Assembly (NCBI GenBank): GCA_029747015.1 | Contig: JAKOGI010002399.1 | Coordinates: forward strand, 17,501-81,500 | Length of the DNA stretch: 64,000 bases | Direction of reading: 5' to 3' | Origin: Carnegiea gigantea | Lineage: Eukaryota > Streptophyta > Magnoliopsida > Caryophyllales > Cactaceae | Part shown: positions 1-11,957 of the stretch, piece after piece | How positions within the stretch are numbered: position 1 is the first letter of the stretch | Layout: every line of letters begins with the position of its first letter | Made by a program: the position numbers and the translations under genes | The notes under the pieces: model-generated | The model's input: only the letters and a program-made list of their open reading frames with translations | What the model was told of the DNA's origin: nothing | Database searches by the model: none

Positions 1-555
1 GCGTATGGGCCATAACGGCTGATAATTTTGCTGCCTCTCACAGCGAAATCCTTTTTTCACACATTGCACTTTCTTTTCAATCAATTTCTTTAGGGATTCT
101 CCGGTTCAAGCGAGTTCACTTCCAAAATGAAGTTCGTATAGCTAAAATAGGCCATTGATTGTTAATAGTCATTGCTATTATTGTTTTGAAACATGAGAAA
201 CATCTTTTTTCAAAACAACACCTTCATATGCATAATGCATCTTAATAACATAAAAGGGGAGGGATTTGCACATATTACATTCAAGCACTTCATAATCATG
301 CAACAACATAATGAGTCACACACGGTCTCGTAATCCACACGATTGCTGTGAATTCACAACCTAGGCTCCCTTCTCACAAGCGCCGTACCACAAACAACCT
401 CGAACTCATTGTTCCACCTCAAACCATCCAACTACCATCTCGGTTATCAATTTAGTAATCATAAATATTATCATGCGAGCTTACAACGTGTAATGGGGTT
501 TATGCACTTACCTGGGCAAGCAACTCCATCCAGCGATGCATTATGGCATATATAA

Positions 556-611
<56 letters not shown>
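556..611. repeat. compound (AC)n-(AT)n microsatellite
   Basis: About ten AC units (556-576) run into about 18 AT units (576-611). Other family A LTRs hold only a short irregular TATATATGTGTATGTG tract at this place (for example 15198, 17943, 20702, 40890), so the expansion is private to this copy. Confidence 0.95.
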
Positions 612-613
<2 letters not shown>

Positions 614-759
614 CATCAACTTGAAGCAGACACTTAATGAACCGTATTAAACCAACAAGGCATGACACTCGATTACATTCATGACTTACGTTTAGGAATT
701 AAGCATGTTATACCCATGTCATTTTAAATTACTATTCAGGTATAAAATAACTAGTTAAG

Positions 760-1440
760 CAACATTGATTCAAGGGTTTCGTTTATTGTATCGAAGTTGC
801 TATTTAGGCCTAATTAAGCCAACTAAGCCTCATATGAATCAAGGCGTTCGTTCATTATATCAAAATTACTCATCAGGCATACATTAACCAATTAGGTAAA
901 CATTGAATCAAGGGTTCTATTCATCATATCAAAGTTACTATTCAAGCCTAATTAAACCAACTGAGCATGATATGAATCAAGGCATTCGTTCATTATATCG
1001 AAGTTACTATTCGAACCCATTTACCTCATTTGAGCATAGTACGATTGTAGGCATTCATTTATTATACCGATGTTACCATTTGAACTTAATTAGGTCATTT
1101 AAGTAGAATACGATTCTAGGCATTCATTTATTATATTGAAGTTTCAAGTCAAATTTTCAGGTATGCATTAACGGAGCATACTTGAATCGATTCTAAACAT
1201 ACATAACTCATTTTGAACTAAATTTTCAGGCATGTATTAACTAAATTCACTTGAATCGGTTCTAAACATACATAACTAATTTCGGACTAAACTTTCAGGC
1301 ATGAGCTAACTAAACTAACATGTATCGATTCAGAGCCACTGTCGAGTATTAATCAACTAAACTAACATTTAATGATCTGAAGTCATTTTTAGGCATAAAT
1401 TCACTAAAATTAACATGTATCGCAACTTAAAGCTTAAAAC
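760..1440 (-). repeat. 69-bp degenerate tandem array inside LTR
   Basis: Repeats of about 69 bp (23 codons when read through) recur as blocks such as TATCGAAGTTACTATTC followed by a variable tail. The same array occurs in the other family A LTRs at roughly 7320-7920, 14560-15050, 17300-17800, 20080-20570, 23190-23760, 40000-40760, 45420-46480, 49790-50470 and 57130-57534. Copies within one array differ strongly from each other, while equivalent copies in different LTRs align well, so the array is older than the spread of the LTRs. Confidence 0.75.
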
Positions 1441-2455
1441 AATTTTGAAACTACTAATACTTAGGAGGCGAGAAATACCCACCTGGACTCCAAGCTAGAG
1501 GCTCGAATCCAAGGCTGCTGGCTCGACTCTAGGGCTCGAACAACTCCAATCCCACGACTCTTGCTCATTAACGCACGAACAGGCCCCATACTAAGCCTAA
1601 ACCCGTGCATTTCGAACCCTAAATTCACCCAAAAGGTCACTCACTGACTTGAACTTGTGGTGGGTGCTTGGGGCCTCAAATTACTCCCAGTTTGTAAAGG
1701 ATTCAAAGTAACTAGAAGCTAGGTTGCTCGACCAACTTGGGCTCGCATCTGGGGGGATCAAATCGCAGCCCCATTCAACCGAAACATGGCCTAAATCCTT
1801 CGAATTTGTACTAGATTTGCAGCATAGGGTTCGACTGAGGCTGAGGAGGTGGATCATGGAGGTTTTCGAGCTGGGTGTGGCCAAAATCTTAGAGGAATTC
1901 TGGTGCTTTGAGCTGTGAGCATAGAGGAGAAGATGAAGAACGTGAAATGCAGAGAGAAGAGAGATAGATGTCGGGTAAGGGGAAAGGGTCGCATGAAGAG
2001 GAAGGTGAAAGGAGGTTACGCACAAGATTACTGAAATACCCCTCCCTTTCTCTTTCTTTATGTTTTTATTCCAAGCTGCTTAGGAATCGGTACCGCTAGT
2101 TTAGTTCGCATCCCAAACTCTAAATTCAATAATCGCTAACCTGACCATTCATCGATTATTCGTTTCTAAATACATCAAGGTTCGATTCATTAAACATCTA
2201 ACTACTTCTAAGGTTGACAATCTAATCGTACTCGGGAAACGACTAAGTCAAACTATCGGTACAGTTTAGAGACACAAATAGCACGAATTAACTTTAAAAT
2301 CAATAATAGCAATAATAATTCTTTTTAATAAAATTATCACTCACATAAGCACATCAGTAATAATTTAACTCACATAGTTAATAAAAATACGAATTTTATA
2401 TCGCGGAAAGGCAATATAGTCAGGTTAACTTAAAGCAAAGAAGGCGGGTCTTACA

Positions 2456-2475
2456 CTCTTCCCCCCTTAAAAGAA
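2456..2475 (-). other. polypurine tract (plus-strand primer site)
   Basis: On the minus strand this reads TTTTAAGGGGGGAAGAG and abuts the LTR start TGTAAG. The preceding bases (TTCGAGGACGAAATTC type) equal the codons that end pol in the autonomous relative at 10140-10173. Confidence 0.85.
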
Positions 2476-5442
2476 TTTCGTCCTCGATATTCTAAACCTA
2501 AATTTAGTCTTTTCTAGAATATACATACACAACTATGATCTATGCAGTAGGTTTTCAAAAGGTTTCATTTAGCAGACACTACTTTTAAATCAAAGGCAAA
2601 GGCTTATGGTATCCAGTCTCCTCCTCCTCAGTCCTCTTCAAGCGTAAGTTTAGGCGTCGAGGGAAAATTGCATTGAAGAGGGGCAAATGAGTTAGCATGG
2701 ATAACCATATCAAATTTATTTTAAATGAACACCTTTAAAATTTTTATCTAAGCAATACTAGAATTGCAACAACTACTACACACTTACGCATTAACACGAG
2801 CGGACATTTAAAGGATTTTTCATTTATAGCAACTTAAACATAACAATTTGAGGTCATATCAAGGCATTCAGCTTAACCAAGTTCATTCTGAGACATGAAG
2901 AAATCGAATTATTTCAAAATCAAGTCAGTCAACTAAGGCTTCTGTATCACAGCAAAGTAGCAAGGACACCAATGTAGCAAGGACATGAGATAACTTAGCA
3001 TTTGCAAGGCTAACAATTATGAGGGATATCAATCACTGTTACAAGGTTATAACCTGTACATTATTAAGAGTAATTCATGGTGCTATCAATTATCAAGCAA
3101 GAAAGAACTTGGAAGAAAAATGGCATGCTAAGAATGCAGGCTCATGGGCATTGGGGGTTCAGTATGTTACTTGTAAGCACGTTGTTTCGAGTCGAGATCG
3201 CCCATCGGGACTAGTAGTTTTCATAGGGGAAGGAAGGCTTCTAATACTTAATTTGTATGCACATATTTTCAAAACAGCTGCTCAAGCATGTGAGTTGCAA
3301 GGCATAATATAGCAAGCAACATGGGAGTTAGTAGAGAAATTACTCAAGAGCTCCTACGCTTATGTCTCATGTTAGAACTACAATAAACTAAACAAAAGAT
3401 TTCCGGCCAGAGTGTGTAGCTAAAAGGATAATAAGTAGACAAGATAATCGTAATAGCTTAGCTAATGGAAAGTTCAACCATAGGGTCTTCATAGAGAACT
3501 GATTATCTCTACTTACTGAGAACATGCGAGTAAGATGACATGGTCATAGACATGAATCTACACCCTTTTGCACCCTTATAAGAATATCACAAATATATAA
3601 TGTAACACAACCAACCCACCAGATCATGCACATTTTATAATTCGACGATCAAGTGATGTATAGACTCCAATGTGACCACAAGTGCCCCTAGCACATTATC
3701 GTGTCACATGAACTAGGTGGACAATCACATATTCACACAAATGTGGGTCTCTAAGATCGCAAACTATTATTATGCAGAATAGTAGCATGATAATACTGCG
3801 ACCCAAAACAAAAACAACCCCATGATACTAATGGCATTAAGTAAGTTAGCTAATAAAATAAAATACACTCTAAGGTTTCCCCACGAAGTTTATCACATAA
3901 CATATGGTACAAGATAACACGATCATGTCATGCCATGGCACTTGGATCAATCATGCTAATGGTCATTTTATATAACTCACACACCAAATTTAGAATAAAG
4001 AATTTAAATATGACCTTGGATACATTATCATGCTTCCCTCCTAAAACATGAAATATATGAAGGTGAACACATACGAATGCAACCTCTTACAGTCATTACA
4101 TCATGCATTAAATACATGTATACAACCACTTAAGCTATACCATAAGATAATAAAATTCGTGGAGTGTAAACAATGGCTCAGAGATCATATTGTTTGACAA
4201 ATCACACAAGTTAAATTGTTCGGCTAATTCAGCCACATGCCTGACCAAACTCAAGCTAAGCAAACACCATGAAGCGCATTTACTAAACAATTCGTTGACA
4301 GCACATATCAATTACTATTTAATAACAAGTCCAAAGTAACTATATAAGCTCCTATGAGCTTAGCACTACATGTATGCCACGTTGATGCTCGAAGACACTT
4401 AAACTCATTCATTGTCATGTAAGAATGTACCTATATGACAGTATGTAAATGCAAACCCTAAGTTACAACCTATAGTAAAAGGATAAGTCTTGGGTCTATG
4501 GCTTATAGGCCTATATGCTTACGCTGCACTATTCTGATCAATCAAATAAGGGCAAGAATATATGAATGTAGGTTTTTATGGTCGTCTTATCATGCTTCAA
4601 ACAAGGGCGCATGCAGTTACTTGGTTATAACATGAAATTATAGAAGTCACGGAATGTAAATAATGAGTCAGGGGTCATGTCATGCTATGAATTACAAAAC
4701 TTGTATTACCTAAACGACCAAGTCATATAATAAACCAACTTAAGTCAAGCAAACATCAAGAAGTGTAACAACTTATTCATAAAACACAAAACTAGTTATG
4801 GACACATCAAGCAGCGAATGCATTTTGACAAGTAAGTGTTCAATACATCTAGTTACACATAGAAGCTTATGCTCATAGAACAAGGCACGAACATCATTGT
4901 AAAGCAAATGCAAGTCTTCAAACGCAAGAGTAAGGCCTAACAATGGAATTAGAAAGGTTTTTTATACGAAAGAAAAACCTTAACTCACTATTTAGGAAGG
5001 ATCTCAACTTTCAAGGTCTCTACATTTCAAAATGAGAATGGCTTAACTGCTTCTAGCTCATTCCTTACCAACCATTGAGTACGTCTGCTCACTCCATTAT
5101 GGGGCCCGAGGAGCAAATCGTACTTCAGGGGCAAAGATGAGCTTAGAGTTAAGGCTTTTCCAATCATTTGAATTCAAAACATATGTTCTTTAAACTTTCG
5201 ATTGAGCTAAGACTAAACTTATCCGCGAAAATACAAGTCATTCGGCGTACACCTTAGCAAATGGTTCTTTCATCCAAGCAATCAGCTCACTGAAGCCACA
5301 CCTAACTAGGTAAATGCGCTAACATTCACATAAAACTCACATTTGCACACAAGGGAGGCATATATCACGCCATTGTGAATGCGTCCCTAGGCAACTATAT
5401 GAGATGCAAAACTCAGGTCGTGGCCTATGGTCGCAGGACCTT

Positions 5443-5455
5443 TGCTCTGATACCA
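5443..5455 (-). other. primer-binding site, initiator tRNA-Met
   Basis: The minus strand reads TGGTATCAGAGCA, complementary to the 3' end of plant initiator tRNA-Met, four bases after the LTR terminus TGTTACA. This fixes the element's orientation and the LTR boundary at 5460. Confidence 0.93.
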
Positions 5456-5459
5456 TCAA

Positions 5460-8240
5460 TGTAACACCCCCAGCCCCTAGGACCAGGAGCGTTACATTTT
5501 CTTAACTTCTTACTTAAAATACTTGAGACGAAACGAACAGAGTTTCCCCTAAAGAATGACCGTTTTCAGGCTAAAAGCCTTACAATAAACCCTTGCCAAC
5601 CAATGGAAGCATAAAACATTTAAAAGAAGCTCAACGGCTACATGCTGGAGTTCATAACTCAACGAGCCACTCGCTCAGAGTACACTAAACAGAATAGTTC
5701 ATTAATAAAGAAGAAATGATAGATACAACTCAATAGTTCACACAACCGGAGTATTGGGGTTTACGTCCCAAGTCACAACTAACTTTGACCAAGTAAACAT
5801 CTAACTGATTAGATGGTTGGCTCATGCGACCATACAGAGCGACCTTCATACCATATGCAATACACGAACCAGAATAATTATTTATAAACATTTATGAACT
5901 AAGAATACTTTACATGACTTCATTAAAGACGTAAGTAGGCACACATAACACCTTGCGAGCAAGAATAGACTCGATCTTGACATAGCCGACTCTCATTCAT
6001 ATGATATGCACGAGCATCTTGTTTTCTTCTTGTGAAAACACTTTGCTTAGCCTTACTTGAAATCTCATTCACATTTCATTCAAAAGAAAAGCGCAGGACT
6101 TACACAGAAAACATTTCTTCTTTTCTTGAAAACACCTTGCTTAGCCTCTTAAGGCCCATAAAAACGCTTTTCTTAGCCTCTTTGAGGCTCGTTTTCATTA
6201 AAAGAAATCTCTTTTGTGTTGGTCGCATAATGACCCTTATAACTTTTCACATTTCATTCAACTAGCCTCTTAATGGCCCTTAAAACTTTTTTTCTTCTGA
6301 AATACTTAAAATGGCAAAATGCCAACTGCTTTTCTTTGCTTATTAGGAAAATACGTCTGGCATAAAATCATTACAGGGTGCTGATTAGGTGAGATCTATT
6401 CTCAACCTCATAGTGAGACCTAACGCTCACGCTTAAGCTCTTACTTCCGAGATGGCTACATATAACATATCGGGTCATTACCCTCGTCAGGGTCTTCTAG
6501 GGTCTCCTAGTACCAGGACTTATCCCCTAGGCTAACATAATCATTCATAACATATTGTCCAAAGCAAATTATCTTAGCCAATTGAAAGCGTAAGTGCCAT
6601 AACGGCTAATAATTTTGCTGCCTCTCATAGCGAAATCTTTTTTTCACACATCGTACTTTCTTTTCAATCAAATTTTTTAGGGATTCTGCCGTTCAAGTGA
6701 GTTCACTCCCAAAACTATGTTCGTATAGCTAAAATAGGCCATTGATTGCCAATAGTCATGGCTCTTACTGTTTTGAAATACGAGAAACATCCTTTTTCAA
6801 GACAACACCTTTACACGCATAATGCATCTTAATAACATAAAAGGGGATGGATTTGCACGTATTACATTCAAGCACTTCATAATCATTTCAATAACACAAT
6901 GAACACACGGCCTCGCAATCTATACGATTGCGGTTAATTCACAACCTAGGCTCCCTCCTCACAAGCACCGTGCCACAAAGAACATCGAAACACTCATAGT
7001 TCTACCTCAAACCATCCAACTACCATCTCAGTTTTCAATTTAGTAATCATAACATATTATCAGGCAAGCTTATAAAGAGACGTGTAATAGGGTTTGTGCA
7101 CTTACCTGGGCAAGCAGCACCATATAGCGATGCATTATAGCATATATAAGCACATACACATATATATCTATATCGCATCAACTTGAAGCAGGTACTTAAT
7201 GAACCGTATTAAACTAACAAGGCATGAAACTCGATTACATTCATGACTTACGATTAGGAATTAAGCATGTCATACCCATGTCATTTTAAATTACTCTTCA
7301 GGCATAAAGTAACTAGTTAAGCAACATCGATTCAAGGGTTTCGTTTATTGTATCGAAGTTACTATTCAGCCCTAATTAAGCCAACTAAGTCTCATATGAA
7401 TCAAGGCGTTCATTCATTATATCGAAATTACAAATCAGGCACACATTAACCAATTAGGCAAAGATCGAATCTTCCGTTCATCACATCAAAGTTACTATTC
7501 AAGCCTAATCAAACCAACTGAATATAATATGAATCAAGGCATTTGTTTATTATATCGAAGTTACTATTCGAACCCATTTACTTCATTTAAGCATAGTACG
7601 ATTCTAGGCATTCATTTATTATATCGATGTTACTATTTGAACCTAATTAGGTCGTTTAAGCGGATTATGATTCTAGGCAATCGTTTATTATATTGAAGTT
7701 ACTATTCGAACCTATTTAAGTCATTTAAGCATAATACGATTCTAGGAATTCATTTATCATATCGAAGTTACTATTCATGTCAGCCCTTCAGGCATGCATT
7801 AACTGAATTCACTTGAATCGAACCTAAACATGCATAACTCATTTTGAACTATATTGTCAGGCATGTAATGGCTTAATTCACTTGAATCGAATCTAAACAT
7901 ACGTAACTCATTTCGAACTAAGTTTTCAGGCATGTATTACATCTAACTTAACATACATAGTTTCTCATTACATATTTCATGAAATGAACTAAACCTAAGC
8001 TGGCATGCATCATTGTTTAGGCTAAAACGTTTTTCGAATCTACTGATACTTAGGAGGCGAGAAACACCCACCTCAAATCCAGGTTAGAGATTCGTTCAAA
8101 GGCCATTGGGCTTAACTTTGAATGCTAGAAGACCGAGATTTCGATCCTCTCACTGCAGCCATGCCTAACCCACGCGAAATCAAACCCCAATTCGACCCAT
8201 TTTTGCAACCTGGTTCGGATCATCCCTGCCCGATCTAATC
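5460..8240 (-). mobile_element. 5' LTR of minus-strand LARD, U3 side deleted
   Basis: The LTR begins (its 3' end) at 5460 and is collinear with the other copies, except for a deletion of about 0.6 kb near 5992 that removes the segment between the AAGAAGTTGAG and GAATGAGAT blocks. It stops at 8240, where sequence equivalent to 24080 is joined to LARD internal sequence equivalent to 25040. U3 is therefore missing. It contains a 69-bp array at about 7320-7920 and a perfect CAGGTAAGT block (minus strand) at 7100-7108. Confidence 0.82.
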
Positions 8241-8852
8241 TCAAAATGTACGCACACAACTAAGATCTACGCGGTAGGTTTCCAAAAGATTTTATTTTGC
8301 GGACACTACTTTTTTTTTAAATCAAAAGAAGATGGCTTATGGTATCCAGTCTCCTCCTCGCCAATCCTCTTCAAGCGTGTACTCACTCTATTTAGGCGTC
8401 GATGGCAAATTGCATTGAAGAGGGGCAAATGAGTTGGCGTGGATAACCATATCAAACTTGTTTTAAATGAACATCATCTGTAAAATTTTTATTTAAGCAA
8501 TACTAGAATCGCGACGGCTACTCAACACTTACGCATCAACACGAGCGAACATTTGAAGGATTTTTATGTATGGCAACTTAAACATAATAATTTGAGGTCA
8601 TATCCAGGCATTCAACTTAACTAAGTTTATTCTGAAACATGAAGAAATCAAATTATTTCAAACTCAAGTAAGTCAACCAAGGCTTCGGTATCACAGCAAA
8701 GTATCAAGGTCACCAAGGTAGCAAGGACATAAGATAACTCAGCATCTGAAATACTAATAATTATAAGCGACATCAATTACTATTACAAGGATATAACCTG
8801 TACATTATTGAGAGGAATTCATGGTGCTATCAATTAGCAAGCAAGAAAGAAA
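8241..8852 (-). mobile_element. LARD internal fragment, minus orientation
   Basis: Collinear with 25040-25650 (minus-strand internal domain). It begins at the truncated LTR and ends at an inversion point near 8852, where the following sequence is internal domain in the opposite orientation. No coding potential seen. Confidence 0.75.
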
Positions 8853-9379
8853 AGTAGTTAAGCCATTATCCTTGCAAAATATAGAGACCTTGAAAGTTGA
8901 GATCCTTCCTAAATAGTAAGTTAAGGTTTTTCTTTTGCATAAAAGACTTTTCTAATTCCATAGTTAGGCCTTACTGTTGCGTCCGAAGACTTGCATTTAC
9001 TTTACAATGATGTTCGTGCCTTGTTCTATGAGCATAAGCTTCTATGTGTAACTAGATGTATTAAATACTTACTTGTCAAGATGCATTCGCTGCTTGATAT
9101 GTCCATACCCAGTTATGTGTTTTATGAATAAGTTGTTGCACTTCTTGATGTTTGCTTGACTTAAGTTGGTTTATTATATGACTTGATCGTTTAGGTAATA
9201 CAAGTCTTATAATTCATAGCATGACATGACTCCTAACTCATTATTTGCATTCCGTGACTTCTATAATTTCAAGTTATAGCTAAGTAACTGCATGCGCCCG
9301 TGTTTGAAGCATGATGAGACGACCATAGAAACCTGTATTCATATATTCTTGCCCTTATTGATTGATGAGAGCAGCGTAG
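8853..9379 (+). mobile_element. LARD internal fragment, plus orientation
   Basis: Collinear with 53376-53900 of the plus-strand LARD interior. It is flanked on both sides by minus-strand fragments, so it marks a small inversion. No gene seen. Confidence 0.75.
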
Positions 9380-9955
9380 TCGTAACTTAAAGCTTAAAAC
9401 GATTTTGAAACTACTAATACTTAGGAGGCACGAAACACCCACACCAGATCATGCATATTTCACAATTCGACGATCAAGTGATGTATAGACTCCAATGCGA
9501 CCTCAAGCACCCCTAGCACATTATTGTTTCACATGAACTAGATGGACAATCACATATTCACGCAAATGTGGGTCTGTAAGATCGCAAACTATGATTATGC
9601 AGAACAGTAGCATGACAATACTGCGACCCAAAACAAAAACAACCCCATGATACTAATGGCATTAAGTAACTCAGCTAATAAAATAAAATACACTCTAAGG
9701 TTTCCCCATGAAGCTTATCACGTAACATATGGTGCAAGATAGCACGATCATGTCATGCCATGACACTTGGATCAATCATGCTAATGGTCATTTTATACAA
9801 CTCGCACACCAAATTTAGAATAAAGAATTTAAATATGACCTTGGATACATTAGCATGCTTCCCTCCTAAAACATGAAATATATAAAGGTGAACACATGCG
9901 AATGCAGCCTCTTACGTGCATTAAATACATATGTATACAACCACTCAAGCTATAC
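9380..9955 (-). mobile_element. chimeric minus-strand scrap: 60 bp LTR plus LARD interior
   Basis: Bases 9380-9440 match the LTR block around 1420-1480 (CTTAGGAGGCACGAAACACC). From 9441 the sequence follows LARD interior equivalent to 26165-26690. Non-coding. Confidence 0.7.
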
Positions 9956-9956
9956 A

Positions 9957-10224
9957 ACTAGAATCTCGCCTATGTAGAAGCACCCTTTTGGATTTTGGAG
10001 AAAACGAAAAAGAAGCTCAGAAACAGGAGCATTTCGTATGTTTAGGTTTATGGAAACATCACAAGGTGGCAGAAGCAACTTGGGAATTAGAAAGCGAAAT
10101 GCGTGAAAAATCCCCCGTGCTATTTCTAACAGGTAAGCAATTTCGAGGACGACATTCTTTTAGGGGGGGAGAGTGTAAGGGATGCACTTTTATTATATTG
10201 CTGACTAAATGTTTCACTTACTGA
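9957..10224 (+). pseudogene. 3' end of Ty3/gypsy pol (integrase C-terminal tail, chromodomain-like)
   Basis: The only pol remnant of family A in the window apart from the young element. In frame from 9958 it encodes a tail with the motif LWKHHKVAEATWELESEMRE followed a few residues later by PVLF. This is the C-terminal signature of plant gypsy polyproteins with a chromodomain-like end (usual form VLW-N/H-EEATWE--MR--YP-LF). The frame continues through the polypurine tract and the first 50 bases of the LTR before stopping at 10222-10224. Everything upstream (rest of integrase, RT, protease, gag) has been replaced by LARD scrap at 9956, so this is a truncated relic of an autonomous element. The assignment rests on the short motif; lineage (Del/Tekay) is inferred. 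Confidence 0.8.
10161..10173 (+). other. polypurine tract
   Basis: TAGGGGGGGAGAG immediately before the LTR start TGTAAG at 10174. It is translated as part of the pol tail. Confidence 0.88.
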
Positions 10225-10874
10225 ATTTACGAATCTGCGTTTGAATTATATTTCAACAAAGGTGTTAAGTCAACTGTGTGCGTTTTTAACGATTAATTTC
10301 ATTAAAAAGAATGATTATATGTTTAATGTTATTACGGATGTTACTTATTTATAAATTATTGAATCGATGCTAACCCGAGTTTTTAAAATCGTTTTTATTT
10401 TATTTAGTCGATTCCCAATGTTTAAATTAAAATGTAGTTGTAGGACGTTTCAACTCGAGTTTAGTCTAATCGCTACTGAGTTTGGGACTAGAACCTAGCT
10501 GCATTGGTTAATTGAACAACAAAAAAAAAAGGAAAAAGGGGAAATTAGATTAAGGAGGGGGGGTGAAATCGGGTCTGAGAACCCAGAGAGCCCGACCCAC
10601 CTCCCTCTCTTTCTAACACTCGCTGCTCTCTCTCTCTCTCCCCCCTCTCACCAGTAACCACTGGCCGGCGTCTGGCATCACCATCGTTCGCCACGCGTCG
10701 CCGGCGAGAGGAGGCAGCCACCGGTCCCCTACCCAAGCATTATGGCTGTCCACCACACCATTCTCCACCTTCCATTTCTCACGGCCTAAATAACCCAGAA
10801 ATCTATGCGTCTACTGCCCCAAATTCGCCACCACATGCTGGAATCCAGCCAACCACACCACCGTCGACCTCCTC

Positions 10875-10881
10875 TATAAAT
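10875..10881 (+). promoter_or_regulatory. TATA box of LTR promoter
   Basis: TATAAAT in the context CCTCTATAAATTGGGGG, 701 bp into the LTR, downstream of a pyrimidine-rich GC-rich block (about 10590-10740). The other two LTR subfamilies have a TATA box at nearly the same distance (49502 and 58304), which supports function in the ancestor. Confidence 0.65.
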
Positions 10882-11169
10882 TGGGGGTCAAATTTAGCCC
10901 CAAATCAGCCATAATCACCACTCAGTCGAAAGTTAGGGTTCGAGCCTTGCAAGCGCACGATTGGGGGTTTGAGTTCAGAGAATTAGGGCGTGAGTTTGCT
11001 GCCAATTAAGCGAGAATTTAGGGTAATCCAAGTAAGTGTTCTTCCCCTTCTAAATTATTATTACATTCGAAAATATTTTAGGCTAAATGATGATGCATGT
11101 CAGCTTAGGTTTAGTTAATTCCATGGAAACTGTAATGAGAAACTATGCAGGTTAAGTCAGATGGATTAC

Positions 11170-11583
11170 ATGCCGGAAAGTTTAATTCGAACTGAGTTAT
11201 GCATGTTTAGAATCAATTTTAATATGTTCAGTTATTACATGCTTGAAAGTTTAGTTCGAAACGAGCTATGCATGTTCAGAATCAATTTTAGTATGTTCAG
11301 TTATAACATGCCTGAAAGTTTAACTCGCACCGAGTTATGCATGTTTAGAATCAATTTTAGTGTATTCAATTATTGCATGCCTGAAAGTTTAATTCGAATT
11401 GAGTTATGCATGTTTAGAATCAATTTTAGCATATTCAGTTATTACATGCCTGGAAGTTTAGCTCGAAACGAGCTATGCATGTTTAGAATCAATTTTAGCA
11501 TATTTAGTTATTACATGCCTGAAAGTTTAATTCGAACTAAGTTATGCATGTTTAGAATCAATTTTAGTATATTTCAGTTAACG
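11170..11583 (+). repeat. 69-bp minisatellite, six in-frame units
   Basis: Six head-to-tail units of exactly 69 bp, each starting ATGC(C/T)(T/G)GAAAGTTTA and containing TTATGCATGTTTAGAATCAA or a close variant. Since 69 is divisible by three and no unit has a stop, a 165-codon ORF (11161-11658) runs through with a 23-residue repeat. This is a by-product of the array: other LTRs hold two to four units of the same repeat (for example 40000-40260) with stops. Confidence 0.9.
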
Positions 11584-11957
11584 CATGCCCGAGGGGTTGA
11601 CTTGAATAGTAACTTCAATACAATAAACAAAACCCTTGAATCAATGCTGCTTAACTAGTTATTTTATGCCTGAATAGTAATTTAAAATGACATGGGTATG
11701 GCATACTTAATTCCTACACGTAACTCATGAATGTAATTCAGCTTCATGCCTTGTTAGTTAAAACGGTTCATTAAGTGCCTGCTTAAAGTTGATGCGGTAT
11801 AGATATATATGTCTATGTGTTTATATGTGCTATAATGCATTGCTGGATGGTGCTGCTTGCCTTGGTAAGTGCATAAACACTATTACACGTCTTTTTATAA
11901 GCTTGCATGATAATATGTTATGATTGCTAAATTGATAACCAAGATGGTAGTTAAATG

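Larger units (their letters stand above)
1..2455 (-). mobile_element. 3' LTR of minus-strand LARD (family A), cut by window edge
   Basis: Long LTR read on the minus strand. It starts at 2455 with TGTAAG, directly after a polypurine tract in the neighbouring internal region, and continues leftwards past base 1. It carries the landmarks shared by all family A LTRs: the donor-like block at about 1480, the 69-bp degenerate array at about 760-1440, a dinucleotide tract at about 555-611 and the CAGGTAAGT block at 506-514. Small ORFs here (for example 1681-2025 and 903-1106) are readings of LTR repeats and U3 sequence, not genes. The U3 part (about 1700-2455) is related to that of the plus-strand copy at 48741. 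Confidence 0.85.
2456..5459 (-). mobile_element. LARD internal domain, non-coding, complete (3004 bp)
   Basis: This lies between a polypurine tract (2456-2475) and a primer-binding site (5443-5455), both read on the minus strand, so it is a complete retrotransposon interior. No frame gives a gag, protease, RT or integrase motif; the longest ATG-initiated ORF is under 100 codons. The plus-strand counterpart at 52938-55991 is 3054 bp and collinear with it. Near-constant length without coding capacity is the defining trait of LARDs (Sukkula-type elements), which must borrow proteins from an autonomous relative. Confidence 0.82.
10174..11957 (+). mobile_element. LTR following the pol relic (distinct U3 subfamily), truncated
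   Basis: Starts TGTAAGGGATG right after the pol/PPT junction, so it is the 3' LTR of the autonomous relic. Its first 700 bp differ from the LARD U3, but from about 11060 it joins the common family A body (GATGATGCATGTCAGCTTAGG block, compare 57060). It ends abruptly near 11958 at an inverted LTR fragment. It contains a TATA box, a donor-like GTAAGTG at 11041 and a six-unit 69-bp array. Confidence 0.82.

Noticed and set aside
555..611. AT tract as an origin, promoter or terminator
   Set aside because: It is a simple dinucleotide expansion at a place where other LTRs have a short mixed tract.
903..1106. 67-codon ORF (and its relative at 20216-20422)
   Set aside because: Both translate the other 69-bp LTR repeat. 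They lie on opposite strands only because the host LTRs are inverted.
1681..2025. 114-codon minus-strand ORF with a Ser/His-rich N-terminus
   Set aside because: Lies across the U3/TATA region of an LTR; the sister copy near 49200-49500 does not keep it in a recognisable protein form.
11161..11658. 165-codon ORF as a protein gene
   Set aside because: It is the 69-bp minisatellite read in the one frame without stops. Equivalent repeats in other LTRs have stops and different unit numbers.
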